NCBI GenBank assembly: GCA_030744875.1
Contig: JASLPR010000035.1
Span: 1 to 41,552 of the forward strand
From: Chloroflexota bacterium
GTDB lineage: Bacteria > Chloroflexota > UBA11872 > VXNJ01
Length of the DNA stretch: 41,552 nt
Direction: 5' to 3'
This document shows, piece after piece, positions 25,749 through 33,154 of this stretch. The notes under the pieces were generated by a model. That model saw only the letters and a list, made by a program, of their open reading frames with translations, made no database searches and was not told where the DNA came from. How positions within the stretch are numbered: position 1 is the stretch's first letter; each line of letters opens with the position of its first letter. The translations under genes and the position numbers were made by a program.

Positions 25749-26584
25749 CTGGCCACCACCACCGCCACCGACCCGCGTCGCCGGCTGTTCAATTTCCGCC
25801 CCCGCGGCGGGCTCACCGGGCTTGTCTTCGTCGCCCCCTCGCTCATCTTCCTGTTCGTCTTCGTCACCCTCCCGATCATCCTCGTCTTCTACTACAGCCT
25901 CACCAACTACGACCTCATGCAATCGCCCCGTTTCGACGGCCTCACCAACTATCGCGCCCTCCTCGAAGACAACCGCTACCCCACCGCCATCAACAACACC
26001 CTCTATTTCGCCTTCGCCACCGTCCCCGTCGGCGCCGTCACCTCGCCGGGACTCGCCATGCTAATCAATCGCCGCATCCGCGGCATCTACGCCTACCGGG
26101 CCTTCTTCTACCTGCCGGTCGGCAGTTCCTTCGTCTTCGTCTCCCTGATCTGGCTCTGACTCTACGAGCCCCAGTTCGGCCTGCTCAACGACATCTTCGG
26201 ATCCATCGGCCTGCCCCGCCTCAAGTGGCTCCGCGCCCTCCGGCAGCGCAATGGCCTCCATCATCATTATGAGCGTGTGGAAGAACATGGGCCTGAACAT
26301 GGTCATCTACCTGGCCGGGCTTCAAGGCATTCCCCCGCATCTCTATTGAGGCCGCCGAAATCGACGGCGCCAGCGGCGTTTACAAGTTCTTCCGCATTAC
26401 CCTGCCGCTACTGGCCCCCACCACCTTCTTCGTCGTCATCATGTACTTCATCCACGCCCTCCAGATCTTCGTCCAGATCTTCATCATGACCGCCCGCATC
26501 GGCGAGTCCTACAACGTCGGCGGCCCCCTGGACAGCACCATCACCGTCATCAACGCCCGCCTCCTCCGCTACGACCTCCACTAG
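25749..26584 (+). pseudogene. MalF-type ABC sugar permease, in-frame TGA, two frameshifts, C-terminus missing
   Basis: MetI/MalF-superfamily permease. The readable N-terminus (CTG start, ATTTATDPRRRLFNFRPRGG) continues LVFVAPSLIFLFVFVTLPIILVFYYSLTNYDL and AFFYLPVGSSFVFVSLIWL. At 26157-26159 a TGA replaces what should be Trp (IWL-W-LYEPQFGLLND). A one-base shift near 26230-26245 leads to ASIIIMSVWKNMGLNMVIYLAGLQGIPPHLY, and a further extra base at 26346-26347 leads to EAAEIDGASGVYKFFRITLPLL, so the EAA loop is split by a frameshift. The protein stops at LLRYDLH, missing the last membrane helix (about 35 residues). No substrate-binding protein, second permease or ATPase is nearby. Confidence 0.85.
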
Positions 26585-26598
26585 CCCACACAGTGGGC
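26584..26598 (+). terminator. Hairpin fused to the truncated permease stop codon
   Basis: GCCCAC-ACA-GTGGGC is a perfect 6-bp stem whose first base is the G of the TAG stop; the loop is ACA. It is followed by CTTCATTC, not a long T-tract. It belongs to the stop-fused hairpin group described in the findings. Confidence 0.5.
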
Positions 26599-26707
26599 CT
26601 TCATTCGCCTCCGGCGGGGGCCGTCACTGAGGGCATTCTTGCGCCTTCGGCGGAGGCCAAGTCCCGCAGACCAGCCTTTTCCTCTCAGAAACCCGTGCCT
26701 GCCCTCA

Positions 26708-26735
26708 AACCAAACCAAACAGCCTGTGGCTGCTA
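26708..26735 (-). terminator. Terminator of the ScyD-like gene, stop-fused hairpin with T-rich tail
   Basis: On the minus strand the TAG stop is followed at once by CAGCC-ACA-GGCTG, then TTTGGTTTGGTTTG. The 5-bp stem with an ACA loop and a T-rich tail is a plausible Rho-independent terminator that begins at the stop codon. Confidence 0.65.
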
Positions 26736-27818
26736 GGGCAGTCGATACTCCCGCAGCTCCCCGGTCCCCGGCTCCTCAAATGAGCTGTTCACCGTGATCC
26801 ACAGGTGTCCCTCGCCGCCAAAAGCCATCGCGTAGGGGTAGTTCAGGCCTTCGAACACCACCTCCACCCCGTCGCCCACCTTGCGCAGCACGCGACCCGA
26901 CCGCGGTTTCATCTGCGGCGGAAAGCCGTCGTCTAGGCCCTGGGCGAACTCCAGCGCATAGAACTCCCCATCCGGTCCCCAAGCCACGTCGGTCGGCATG
27001 GTTATGTCAAGTACGAAGTCCGTGATCTCCCAGTCCGGGTCGATGCGGCTGATGACCCCGGCGCCCACCGAGTAGGGGTAGCCGGCCAGCAATCCGTGAT
27101 AGATCGCCCCGTCCGGCCCGACCGCAATCCCGGTCGGCACGGTGTGATCGCCCACCCGGGTGTACTGCGCCACGTACTCCACGGTGCGTCCGTCGGGGCT
27201 GACCTTCAGAATCCAGTTCGACCCGGCGTCGGCCACGTAGAAGGCGTCCTCATCGGGGTGATAGGCCAGGTCATAAACGTTGGTCGGGTCATAGATCACC
27301 GTCCCCGACTCGTTATCGATCGCCGGGGTCGGCGCCTGCGGCGGGAATCCCAGGGCCGGAAAGTGCTTCAGGTTCGCCAGCGGCACGAAGGTCCCATCGG
27401 CATCCACCCGGAACATGAAGGACGCCAGATCAAATTCCCCCTGCCCGATCACGCCATAGATCGCGCCGTCGTGGAACTCGATCCCCGCCAGCCCCACATC
27501 CTCCGCGTCGCCGTAGGGCGACGGATAGCGCGGCAGTCCCTCGTGCACCGGGGACTGCCAGCCGGCCGGGTCTACGGTGGTGATCCGCCCGTCCAGCAGT
27601 TCGCTCCCCGCCTCGGCCAAGAACAGCGTTCCGTCCGGCGCAAAGGTGACTGCCCGCGGGTGATGCAGATCCTCCACCACTACCCGGTGCTCGCCGGGCG
27701 CGAGCCGGGCGTCCCGCGCCCCCACGCACCCCGCCAGCCCCATCCCAACCAGACCCGCGAATCCCCCGGCCACGAACCGGCGCCGGCCGATCCGCAGCCG
27801 CGTATTTCGGCTATTCAT
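26733..27818 (-). CDS. ScyD/ScyE-like beta-propeller lipoprotein
   Basis: 361-residue exported protein, family-similar to ScyD/ScyE-type beta-propellers (SMP-30/NHL-like repeats). The N-terminus carries a twin-arginine-style motif (RRRFVAGGF, residues 12-20) and a lipobox at Cys31 (GMGLAGCVG). The body shows repeated propeller blades: LHHPRAVTFAPDGTLFLAEAG, YDLAYHPDEDAFYVADAG, PTGIAVGPDGAIYHG and YPYAMAFGGEGHLWITVN. Such proteins are periplasmic or extracytoplasmic and often bind sugars or metabolites, but ligand and role are unknown here. The ATG follows a twin-arginine-compatible start. It is transcribed convergently to the decayed permease and divergently from the DUF1573 gene. Confidence 0.75.
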   Translation of the reverse strand: MNSRNTRLRIGRRRFVAGGFAGLVGMGLAGCVGARDARLAPGEHRVVVEDLHHPRAVTFAPDGTLFLAEAGSELLDGRITTVDPAGWQSPVHEGLPRYPSPYGDAEDVGLAGIEFHDGAIYGVIGQGEFDLASFMFRVDADGTFVPLANLKHFPALGFPPQAPTPAIDNESGTVIYDPTNVYDLAYHPDEDAFYVADAGSNWILKVSPDGRTVEYVAQYTRVGDHTVPTGIAVGPDGAIYHGLLAGYPYSVGAGVISRIDPDWEITDFVLDITMPTDVAWGPDGEFYALEFAQGLDDGFPPQMKPRSGRVLRKVGDGVEVVFEGLNYPYAMAFGGEGHLWITVNSSFEEPGTGELREYRLP

Positions 27819-27908
27819 CGACCGCAGGATATCCGAATCGCCGCCAGCGTCTCAGAATCTCCGGCGATCCTGGCTGCCGGGCCGAATCGCTACCCGCGCC
27901 GCCGCCGG

Positions 27909-27914
27909 TAGGCT
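27909..27914 (+). promoter_or_regulatory. Candidate -10 box (TAGGCT) for the DUF1573-PCYCGC pair
   Basis: TAGGCT lies about 50 bases before the TTG start. Between them AAGGAAA forms a ribosome binding site about seven bases from the start. The -35 is not recognisable. Confidence 0.3.
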
Positions 27915-27961
27915 ACGCTTCGCGGGCGAATTCAACGCACCACCCACCTTAAGGAAACAGA

Positions 27962-28438
27962 TTGCGCAAACTCTCGCTCCTCCCGGCGCTTCTGCCGCCC
28001 ATCCTCTTCATCGTGGCCTGCGGCGCGACCGCCGCTCCCGCCGCCCCGGCGGCCCGGCCGGCCGCCGATCCGGAGATCCTTTCGTCCTCCCCGGCGGAGG
28101 CCGTCGCGCTACCGCGCGCCGAGTTCAGCGAGACCGAGATCGACCTCGGCGTCGTCGGGCTCAACACCTGGAACGAACACCGCTACACGCTCCGCAACAC
28201 CGGCGAAGCCGACCTCCACGTCGTCGAACCGATCGGTGTCAAAGTCATCGCAGGTTGTTGACCCCCCTCCCCGGTCGTGGGTTCCACGATCATCGCTCCC
28301 GGCGAGGAGACCTTCATCATCGTGCGCTCCAAGATGACCCTTGGCATGGGCGGCCCGCACGAGTTCCACGTCCTGCTGGTCACCGACGATCCGGTCGCGC
28401 CCGAGCAGACGCTGGTCTTCAAGGCCGACTTCCAGTGA
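27962..28438 (+). CDS. DUF1573-type lipoprotein with an in-frame TGA after Cys99 (possible selenoprotein)
   Basis: 158-residue exported protein: TTG start after AAGGAAA, signal sequence with lipobox FIVAC (Cys20), then the DUF1573 beta-sandwich (FSETEIDLGVVGLNTWNEHRYTLRNTG). The frame reaches AGC-TGA-PPSP at codons 98-104 and then continues VVGSTIIAPGEETFI to GMGGPHEFHVLLVTDDPVAP and ADFQ, stop. The conserved cysteine pair of this family should fall at Cys99 and position 100, which here is TGA. Either TGC/TGT mutated (or was misread), or TGA encodes selenocysteine: a hairpin 11 nt after it has the right geometry (28273-28291). The stop overlaps the GTG start of the PCYCGC gene. Confidence 0.6.
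28273..28291 (+). promoter_or_regulatory. Bacterial SECIS-like hairpin downstream of the in-frame TGA
   Basis: GGTCGTGG and CCACGATC form an 8-bp stem (seven Watson-Crick pairs and one G-U) with loop GTT. The stem starts 11 nt after TGA (28259-28261). Known bacterial SECIS elements place a stem of this kind about 11 nt after UGA, with a G early in the loop. The same bases also encode protein, so the hairpin could be coincidental. Confidence 0.35.
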
Positions 28439-28884
28439 CGGCGTCCCGCCGCCTTTTCCACTCCGCAAGCCAACTTCCGGCGAGCCCATCCCGCCGCCGT
28501 TTCCTGCTGGCCGGCGGGCCCTGTCGCTGGTTTCGCTCGCCGGTTGCGGCGACGCCGGCCCGCCGCTGCCCGGCTACGCCGACACCGACCCGATCCGTCG
28601 CGCCTACCGCACCACCCACGCCAACGTCGCCCTCTTCGAGCAACTCCCCTGCTACTGCGGCTGCGGCACCAGCATCGGCCATCAACATCTGCGCCACTGC
28701 TTCCTCACCGATGACGGCGCCTGGCACGACCACGCCGCGGAGTGTTCCATCTACATCGAAAGAGGCCCTCGACGCCGCCTTCCTGCTCGCCGAAGGCGCG
28801 ACGCCGGCGCGAATCCGGGCCGCCATCGACGAGCGTTACACCGGCCTCGCCCCACCCACCGATACCCCACTGCTCACCGGCTGA
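28435..28884 (+). pseudogene. PCYCGC-motif lipoprotein with two frameshifts
   Basis: Small exported protein of the PCYCGC family, whose function is unknown but which is often found near oxidase, Sco or copper genes. The GTG start overlaps the DUF1573 stop (GTGA). The signal reads SRRRFLLAGG; one G must be added at 28516-28518 to continue ALSLVSLAGCGD, giving a lipobox. Then the motif itself follows: LFEQLPCYCGCGTSIGHQHLRHC, with the diagnostic cysteines, and a tail of the type CSIYI-EEALDAAFLLAEG. The second break is an extra A at 28759-28761. Ignoring both, it ends at TDTPLLTG. It sits in a tight pair with the DUF1573 gene, so the two act together in the envelope (inference). Confidence 0.8.
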
Positions 28885-28890
28885 TCCCGG

Positions 28891-31245
28891 CTAGGTGGCG
28901 CGCTCGCGGGCTACGTCGGCCAGTTCCATTCGGCTCACGTAGCGAATCCCGGGCAGGGCCGACACCAGCACCACCACCAGCAGCCCCACGGTCAGGGCGG
29001 CCAGCGTCACCGGTGCCACCACCGCCTTGCCAAACGAGAACGAATCGCTGTTGAACAACTGCACCGCCGGACTCGCCATCGCCATCCCGGCGGCGATCCC
29101 CCCGGCCGTGCCGACTATTGCGATCCCCAGGTTTTCGATGGTCACGATCGCCGCCACCCGTCCCATCCCGGCCCCGATCATGCGCATGGTCGCCAGTTCC
29201 CGCCGCCGCTCCATAACCGACACGGTGACGGTGTTGAACACCACCACGAAGGCCAGCAACACCGCGAACAGGATCATCATTCCGACGAAGCCGTAGAACA
29301 GCCTCATCAGTTCGTCGATCATCTCCCGGAAGCCGTCCGTGGTCGACACAAACGCCGTCTCCGGCAGCCGTTCCAGGGCCTTGGCGACCTGCCGTTCCTG
29401 ACCCGCCTCAGAGCGGACCAGCAGCCCGGTGACCAGGTCGCCGATCCCCACCCGTTCCTGCAGCGCCGGCAGCGCCAGGTAGGCGTTGCTACCCATCATC
29501 TGCTGCACGAAGCCGGCAATCGGCAACCGGGCCACGTAGCCGGGCGTCGCCACCTCGATCTCATCCCCCACTTCGACGCCCAGCCGCACTCGCAGCGCGT
29601 CCGCCACCAGCAGGCCTTCACCGAGCGCGATCCGGTTCTCCTGGCCATCAAACAGGTTCCACAGCTGGCCGTCCTCTGGCAGACCCACCAGCAAGGTGGC
29701 ATAGCGTTCCCCGACGGTCACCAGCTCCACCGGCAGCTGCACCACCGGCTCCACCCGCGCCACTCCCGGCAGCGCCCGCACCTCGTCCACTATCTCCGTT
29801 CCCACCGGGCCGCTAAAGGTCACCTGGGCGTCGTGCGGCATCGCCACCTCGAACTCCCAATCGATCATGTGGTTCGTGGTGTCCAGGAAGGCCACCGAGA
29901 TCACCACCAGGATGGCCGCCATGGCGATACCCAGGGCCGTCCAGAGCGAGCGCATCCGGTTGCGCAGGATGTTGCGCACGGCGATCCGCGGCGCGGCCGG
30001 CCAACTCGCGCCGATTCGCACGCTCCAGCCCGTGGCCGTGCCGGCGTCGCCGCGCATGGCGTCCGCCGGCCGGATCCTTGATGCCCGCCACGCCGGCAGC
30101 AGACCCGCCGTCGCGCACACCACAATCGCCCCCACCGTCCCGCCGACCACGCCGGTCCACTCCGGCTCTATCTTCACAAAAGGCACGTTGACAAATCCGG
30201 TGTAGGCCCCGGTAACCAGACCACCGAGCAGAAAACCCGCCACCGAGCCGATCAGCGCCCCGGCCACCCCGATCACCAGGCCAAACCCGGTGTAGTGCCA
30301 CAGCACCGCCCGCGGTCCGTAGCCCACCGCCCGCATCAGGCCCACCAGCGGCGTCTGCGCCCGCACCATCCGCCCCAGCAGGATCACCAGGGTTATCGCC
30401 GCCGCCGCGAAGAACAGCATCGGGAACGCCCGCGCCATCTCGCGAAGGCCTTCCAGGTCCAGCTTCAGCGCCGCGTTACTCGGCTGATCCTCCTGCCCCA
30501 CCGTCCCGGCGATCACTCCCGGGCCCACCCGTTCCCGCAGCGCCGCCACCACGGTTTCCATGTCCGCCCCCGCCGCCAGTTCCACCGCCACCTGGTTGTA
30601 CGGCTCCGCTTCCTGCAGCAGACCGGCCGTCGTCGCGTAGTCGGCGTACAGGATCGCGAAGATCTTCGGCTGCGGCATCACATCCTGCTTGCTCTTCGCC
30701 GGCAGCATGTACTCCGCCGTCCGGACCAGGCCACGTACCCGCAGGTCCACCACCACCCCGGCGCTCACCACCTGCAGCGTGTCGCCGGCCGCGATGTCGT
30801 GATATTCCGCGAAGCTGCTCTCCAGCAGCACCTCGCCGGGCGTCCCATCCAGATACTCTCCGGCGTAGACGGTCACGTCATTCACCGCCGGATGTTCCGG
30901 CGCCGGCACCGAGATCACCCGCGCCACCACGCCGCTGATCTCGCCGTCCGGCGACACCGCCGACAGATCGCCCACCAGTCGCGTTTCCACCCGCGCCGCT
31001 CCCGGCAGACCGGCCACCCGATCCGGCAGCCCGTCGTCCGCGCCGGCGATCGTGGAGACGAAATCCGCGAAGTGCAGCACGTCGTACGAATACAGATAGG
31101 AGCGGAGTAGGTTCTTGTACGAGGCATAGCTCGCCCCGAAGAGCGTCACTCCCAGGAGCACCACCAGGATCGCCGCGCCAAACGAGGCCTTCGCGCGCAG
31201 CAGATCGCGCACCAGCTTCTTGCCCAGGCTGCCGCCGATCACCAC
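28891..31245 (-). CDS. FtsX/MacB-type ABC transporter permease
   Basis: 784-residue permease with two FtsX-like domains and a large extracytoplasmic loop in each half. The first membrane segment is in FGAAILVVLLGVTLFGASYA, and a cluster follows near residues 280-350 (MLFFAAAAITLVILLG). A second N-terminal-like segment lies near 430 (MAAILVVISVAFLDTTNHM), and three C-terminal segments end with VTLAALTVGLLVVVLVSALPGI. This MacB/LolE-like architecture moves lipoproteins, lipids or antimicrobials. GTG start with GGAGGAGG upstream, overlapping the ATPase stop by seven bases, so the two subunits are translated together. The 3' end is 6 bases from the convergent PCYCGC gene. The gene is intact over 2.35 kb. 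Confidence 0.9.
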   Translation of the reverse strand: MVIGGSLGKKLVRDLLRAKASFGAAILVVLLGVTLFGASYASYKNLLRSYLYSYDVLHFADFVSTIAGADDGLPDRVAGLPGAARVETRLVGDLSAVSPDGEISGVVARVISVPAPEHPAVNDVTVYAGEYLDGTPGEVLLESSFAEYHDIAAGDTLQVVSAGVVVDLRVRGLVRTAEYMLPAKSKQDVMPQPKIFAILYADYATTAGLLQEAEPYNQVAVELAAGADMETVVAALRERVGPGVIAGTVGQEDQPSNAALKLDLEGLREMARAFPMLFFAAAAITLVILLGRMVRAQTPLVGLMRAVGYGPRAVLWHYTGFGLVIGVAGALIGSVAGFLLGGLVTGAYTGFVNVPFVKIEPEWTGVVGGTVGAIVVCATAGLLPAWRASRIRPADAMRGDAGTATGWSVRIGASWPAAPRIAVRNILRNRMRSLWTALGIAMAAILVVISVAFLDTTNHMIDWEFEVAMPHDAQVTFSGPVGTEIVDEVRALPGVARVEPVVQLPVELVTVGERYATLLVGLPEDGQLWNLFDGQENRIALGEGLLVADALRVRLGVEVGDEIEVATPGYVARLPIAGFVQQMMGSNAYLALPALQERVGIGDLVTGLLVRSEAGQERQVAKALERLPETAFVSTTDGFREMIDELMRLFYGFVGMMILFAVLLAFVVVFNTVTVSVMERRRELATMRMIGAGMGRVAAIVTIENLGIAIVGTAGGIAAGMAMASPAVQLFNSDSFSFGKAVVAPVTLAALTVGLLVVVLVSALPGIRYVSRMELADVARERAT

Positions 31246-31958
31246 GACACCTCCTCCGCCGCGATCGGCGAGTCGTTTATCACCATCCGGTCGATCCGCC
31301 CGCTGCGCAGGTAGATCACCCGGTCGGCCATGGCGCCAATGGCGGCGTTATGGGTGACGACCATGAAGGTCTTCCCCTCCTCCTGATTCAGCTTGCGCAT
31401 CAGGCCCAGGATCATCTTGCCGGTCTCGAAATCCAGTTCCCCGGTCGGCTCGTCGCACAGCAGCAGCGGCGGGTCCTTGGCCAGCGCGCGGGCTAGCGCC
31501 ACCCGCTGTTGCTCACCGCCGCTCAGCTGCGCCGGAAAGTGATCGCCGCGATCCGCCAGCCCCACCCGTTCCAGCGCCTGGGCGATCCCGGCCTCGTTCT
31601 CCACCAATTCCGCCGCGAAGGCCACGTTCTCGGCGGCCGTCAGCGACGGGATCAGGTTGAAGAACTGAAACACGAAGCCGATGTGGGTCCGCCGAAACTC
31701 GGTCAGCCGCCGGGCTCCGTAGTCGGTGATTTCGTCCCCATCCACCACCAGCCGTCCGGTGGTCGGCAGGTCCAGCCCACCAATCAGGTTCAGCATCGTC
31801 GTCTTGCCCGAGCCGCTCGGCCCCAGCACCACCACAAACTCACCGGCCGCTACCTGTAGGTCCACATCGGTCAGCGCCGCCACTTCCAGATCGCCCAACT
31901 GAAACCGTCGCGACACCGCCTCCAGTTCCACCGCCAGCGTCGCCCCGTTCTTCGCCAT
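31239..31958 (-). CDS. ABC transporter ATP-binding subunit (MacB/LolD type)
   Basis: 239-residue ATPase of the MacB/LolD group. Walker A is GPSGSGKTT (46-54), the Q-loop is Gln98 ([18 protein letters not shown], the typical MacB/LolD string), the signature is [15 protein letters not shown] (145-159), Walker B is [12 protein letters not shown] (165-176), and the H-loop is VTHN near 203. It powers the FtsX-like permease encoded next to it. The gene is 63 bases downstream of the TetR gene on the same strand, so the three form one operon. No membrane-fusion or outer-membrane partner is present, as expected for a Chloroflexota-like monoderm (inference). Confidence 0.95.
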   Translation of the reverse strand: MAKNGATLAVELEAVSRRFQLGDLEVAALTDVDLQVAAGEFVVVLGPSGSGKTTMLNLIGGLDLPTTGRLVVDGDEITDYGARRLTEFRRTHIGFVFQFFNLIPSLTAAENVAFAAELVENEAGIAQALERVGLADRGDHFPAQLSGGEQQRVALARALAKDPPLLLCDEPTGELDFETGKMILGLMRKLNQEEGKTFMVVTHNAAIGAMADRVIYLRSGRIDRMVINDSPIAAEEVSW

Positions 31959-32021
31959 CTCAGTTCTCCTGCCTTCCGTGCTTCATTGCCAGATTAGCTG
32001 CTCGATATCGCAATCGTTATC

Positions 32022-32615
32022 TCAGTCATTTGTCAGTGGCCGGATCATTCGTTTCGCCGCCGCCACCAACCGTTCGGCCGGCGGCAACTCGACCCCCAGC
32101 ATCGGCGGCAGCGCCAGCCCGTCGATCGCCGCCCCGAACAGGAAGGCCATCTCGCGGGCATCCTCCCGGCCGGCCCGACGGAACAGGCCCTCGGCAATCC
32201 CGATGAAGTCTTCGTACATCCGCGCCCCGAAGTCTTTCACCGGGTCGAACAACTCCGGATCGCTCATCGCCGCCATCACCACGTGCCGGCCCGGGTCCTT
32301 CGCGTTCGCCATCGCCACCGACACCTCGACCAAGTGGCCCAGGATCTCCAGCGGATCGCCCTCCGCGTCGGCAATCGCCAGCGCCGGCGCCATCATCTCG
32401 TCGAACATGTGCTCGAGCGCCTGCTGGAACAATTCGGCCTTGGAGTCGAAATACCAGTACAGCGTCCCTTTTGAAACTCCGGCGGCCCGTGCCACTTCCT
32501 CCATCCGGATACCGGCATAGCCCTTCTCCAGCAGCATCCCGGTCGCCGCCCGCTCGATGTCGGCCCGCCGCTTCTCTCGAATCGCCCGGTTTTGCTCATC
32601 ACTCCGCGGCGTCAA
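32022..32615 (-). CDS. TetR-family repressor of the ABC operon
   Basis: 197-residue TetR-type regulator. The helix-turn-helix is near residues 33-60: IRMEEVARAAGVSKGTLYWYFDSKAELF. The C-terminal ligand-binding half (ALEHMFDEMMAPALAIADAEG) is variable as usual. The start is TTG, chosen because GGAGG lies eight bases upstream and a long upstream extension would begin inside the promoter. Its own promoter (32722-32750) carries an inverted repeat, so it is likely autorepressing and controls the downstream ATPase and permease (inference). Ligands of such regulators are usually the drugs or lipids exported by the pump. Confidence 0.9.
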   Translation of the reverse strand: MTPRSDEQNRAIREKRRADIERAATGMLLEKGYAGIRMEEVARAAGVSKGTLYWYFDSKAELFQQALEHMFDEMMAPALAIADAEGDPLEILGHLVEVSVAMANAKDPGRHVVMAAMSDPELFDPVKDFGARMYEDFIGIAEGLFRRAGREDAREMAFLFGAAIDGLALPPMLGVELPPAERLVAAAKRMIRPLTND

Positions 32616-32721
32616 CTTGTTTCCCTCCGCGAATCCTCTCCCATCACACGCCCGTCGCTCATTCCGTCGAGTTCCGCATTTGTCTCGCTGAGTTGCCCGC
32701 AACGCCTTTTGCCATGCTCTC

Positions 32722-32750
32722 ATTGTAATATTGACCGGCTGGTCAGTCAA
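32722..32750 (-). promoter_or_regulatory. Sigma70-type promoter overlapped by a TetR-type operator
   Basis: On the minus strand TTGACT (-35) is followed after exactly 17 bases by TACAAT (-10), a near-consensus promoter for the tetR-ABC operon. The inverted repeat TTGAC-N10-GTCAA at 32731-32750 covers the -35 and spacer, a placement typical of TetR operators. Confidence 0.75.
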
Positions 32751-32941
32751 CTCTCTGGTATGTGCAACCTTTCCCTGCGGATGCCCTCTTTAGGCCACGG
32801 CCCACATCGTCACACGCGGACTCCGCACCCTCCGCAAGCGCAGCATCGTTCTATGCGCCGCGCCGGGCGATCGTCATGAGGTGCGCGCTGGCTCCCAGCA
32901 ATGACCGCTCCTCCTCCACCCACCGCAGGTCATCCAGCAGC

Positions 32942-33085
32942 CGCATCGCCGCCGACCTGGTCATCACCGAACAGACCGTCAAGGGCCACGTCAGCAACAT
33001 TCTCAGCAAGCTCCATCTGGCCGACCGCACCCAGGCCGCGGTGTATGCGTGGCGCGAAGGCGTCGTCGGCGACGAATCCGACTAG
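32942..33085 (+). pseudogene. C-terminal fragment of a NarL/LuxR-type response regulator
   Basis: About 45 residues match the LuxR-type helix-turn-helix: IAADLVITEQTVKGHVSNILSKLHLADRTQAAVYAWREGVV. The receiver domain and the start are missing. A scrap resembling the receiver N-terminus (HIVTRGLRTL near 32803) lies upstream in another frame. The 539-base stretch from 32616 to 33154 holds only this remnant and the promoter of tetR. Confidence 0.6.
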
Positions 33086-33116
33086 CCACCTCAACCTCCC
33101 GGCCCCACCATTCAGC

Positions 33117-33122
33117 TAAGAT
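33117..33122 (+). promoter_or_regulatory. Candidate -10 box (TAAGAT) for the methyltransferase operon
   Basis: TAAGAT lies about 32 bases upstream of the TTG start, and GGGGAGGGAGAG lies between them as a strong Shine-Dalgarno. There is no clear -35. Confidence 0.35.
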
Positions 33123-33154
33123 ACCGCCACCAGCAGCCCGGGGAGGGAGAGCCT

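Noticed and set aside
26157-26159. TGA read as Trp in the permease as a code variant
   Set aside because: TGA ends intact genes in the window (for example LarA-like, third sulfatase), and the permease has other lesions.
32616-32750. Longer TetR form starting with MTDQPVNITM
   Set aside because: That start lies inside the promoter and operator, so it would not be transcribed; the TTG at 32615 with GGAGG is better.
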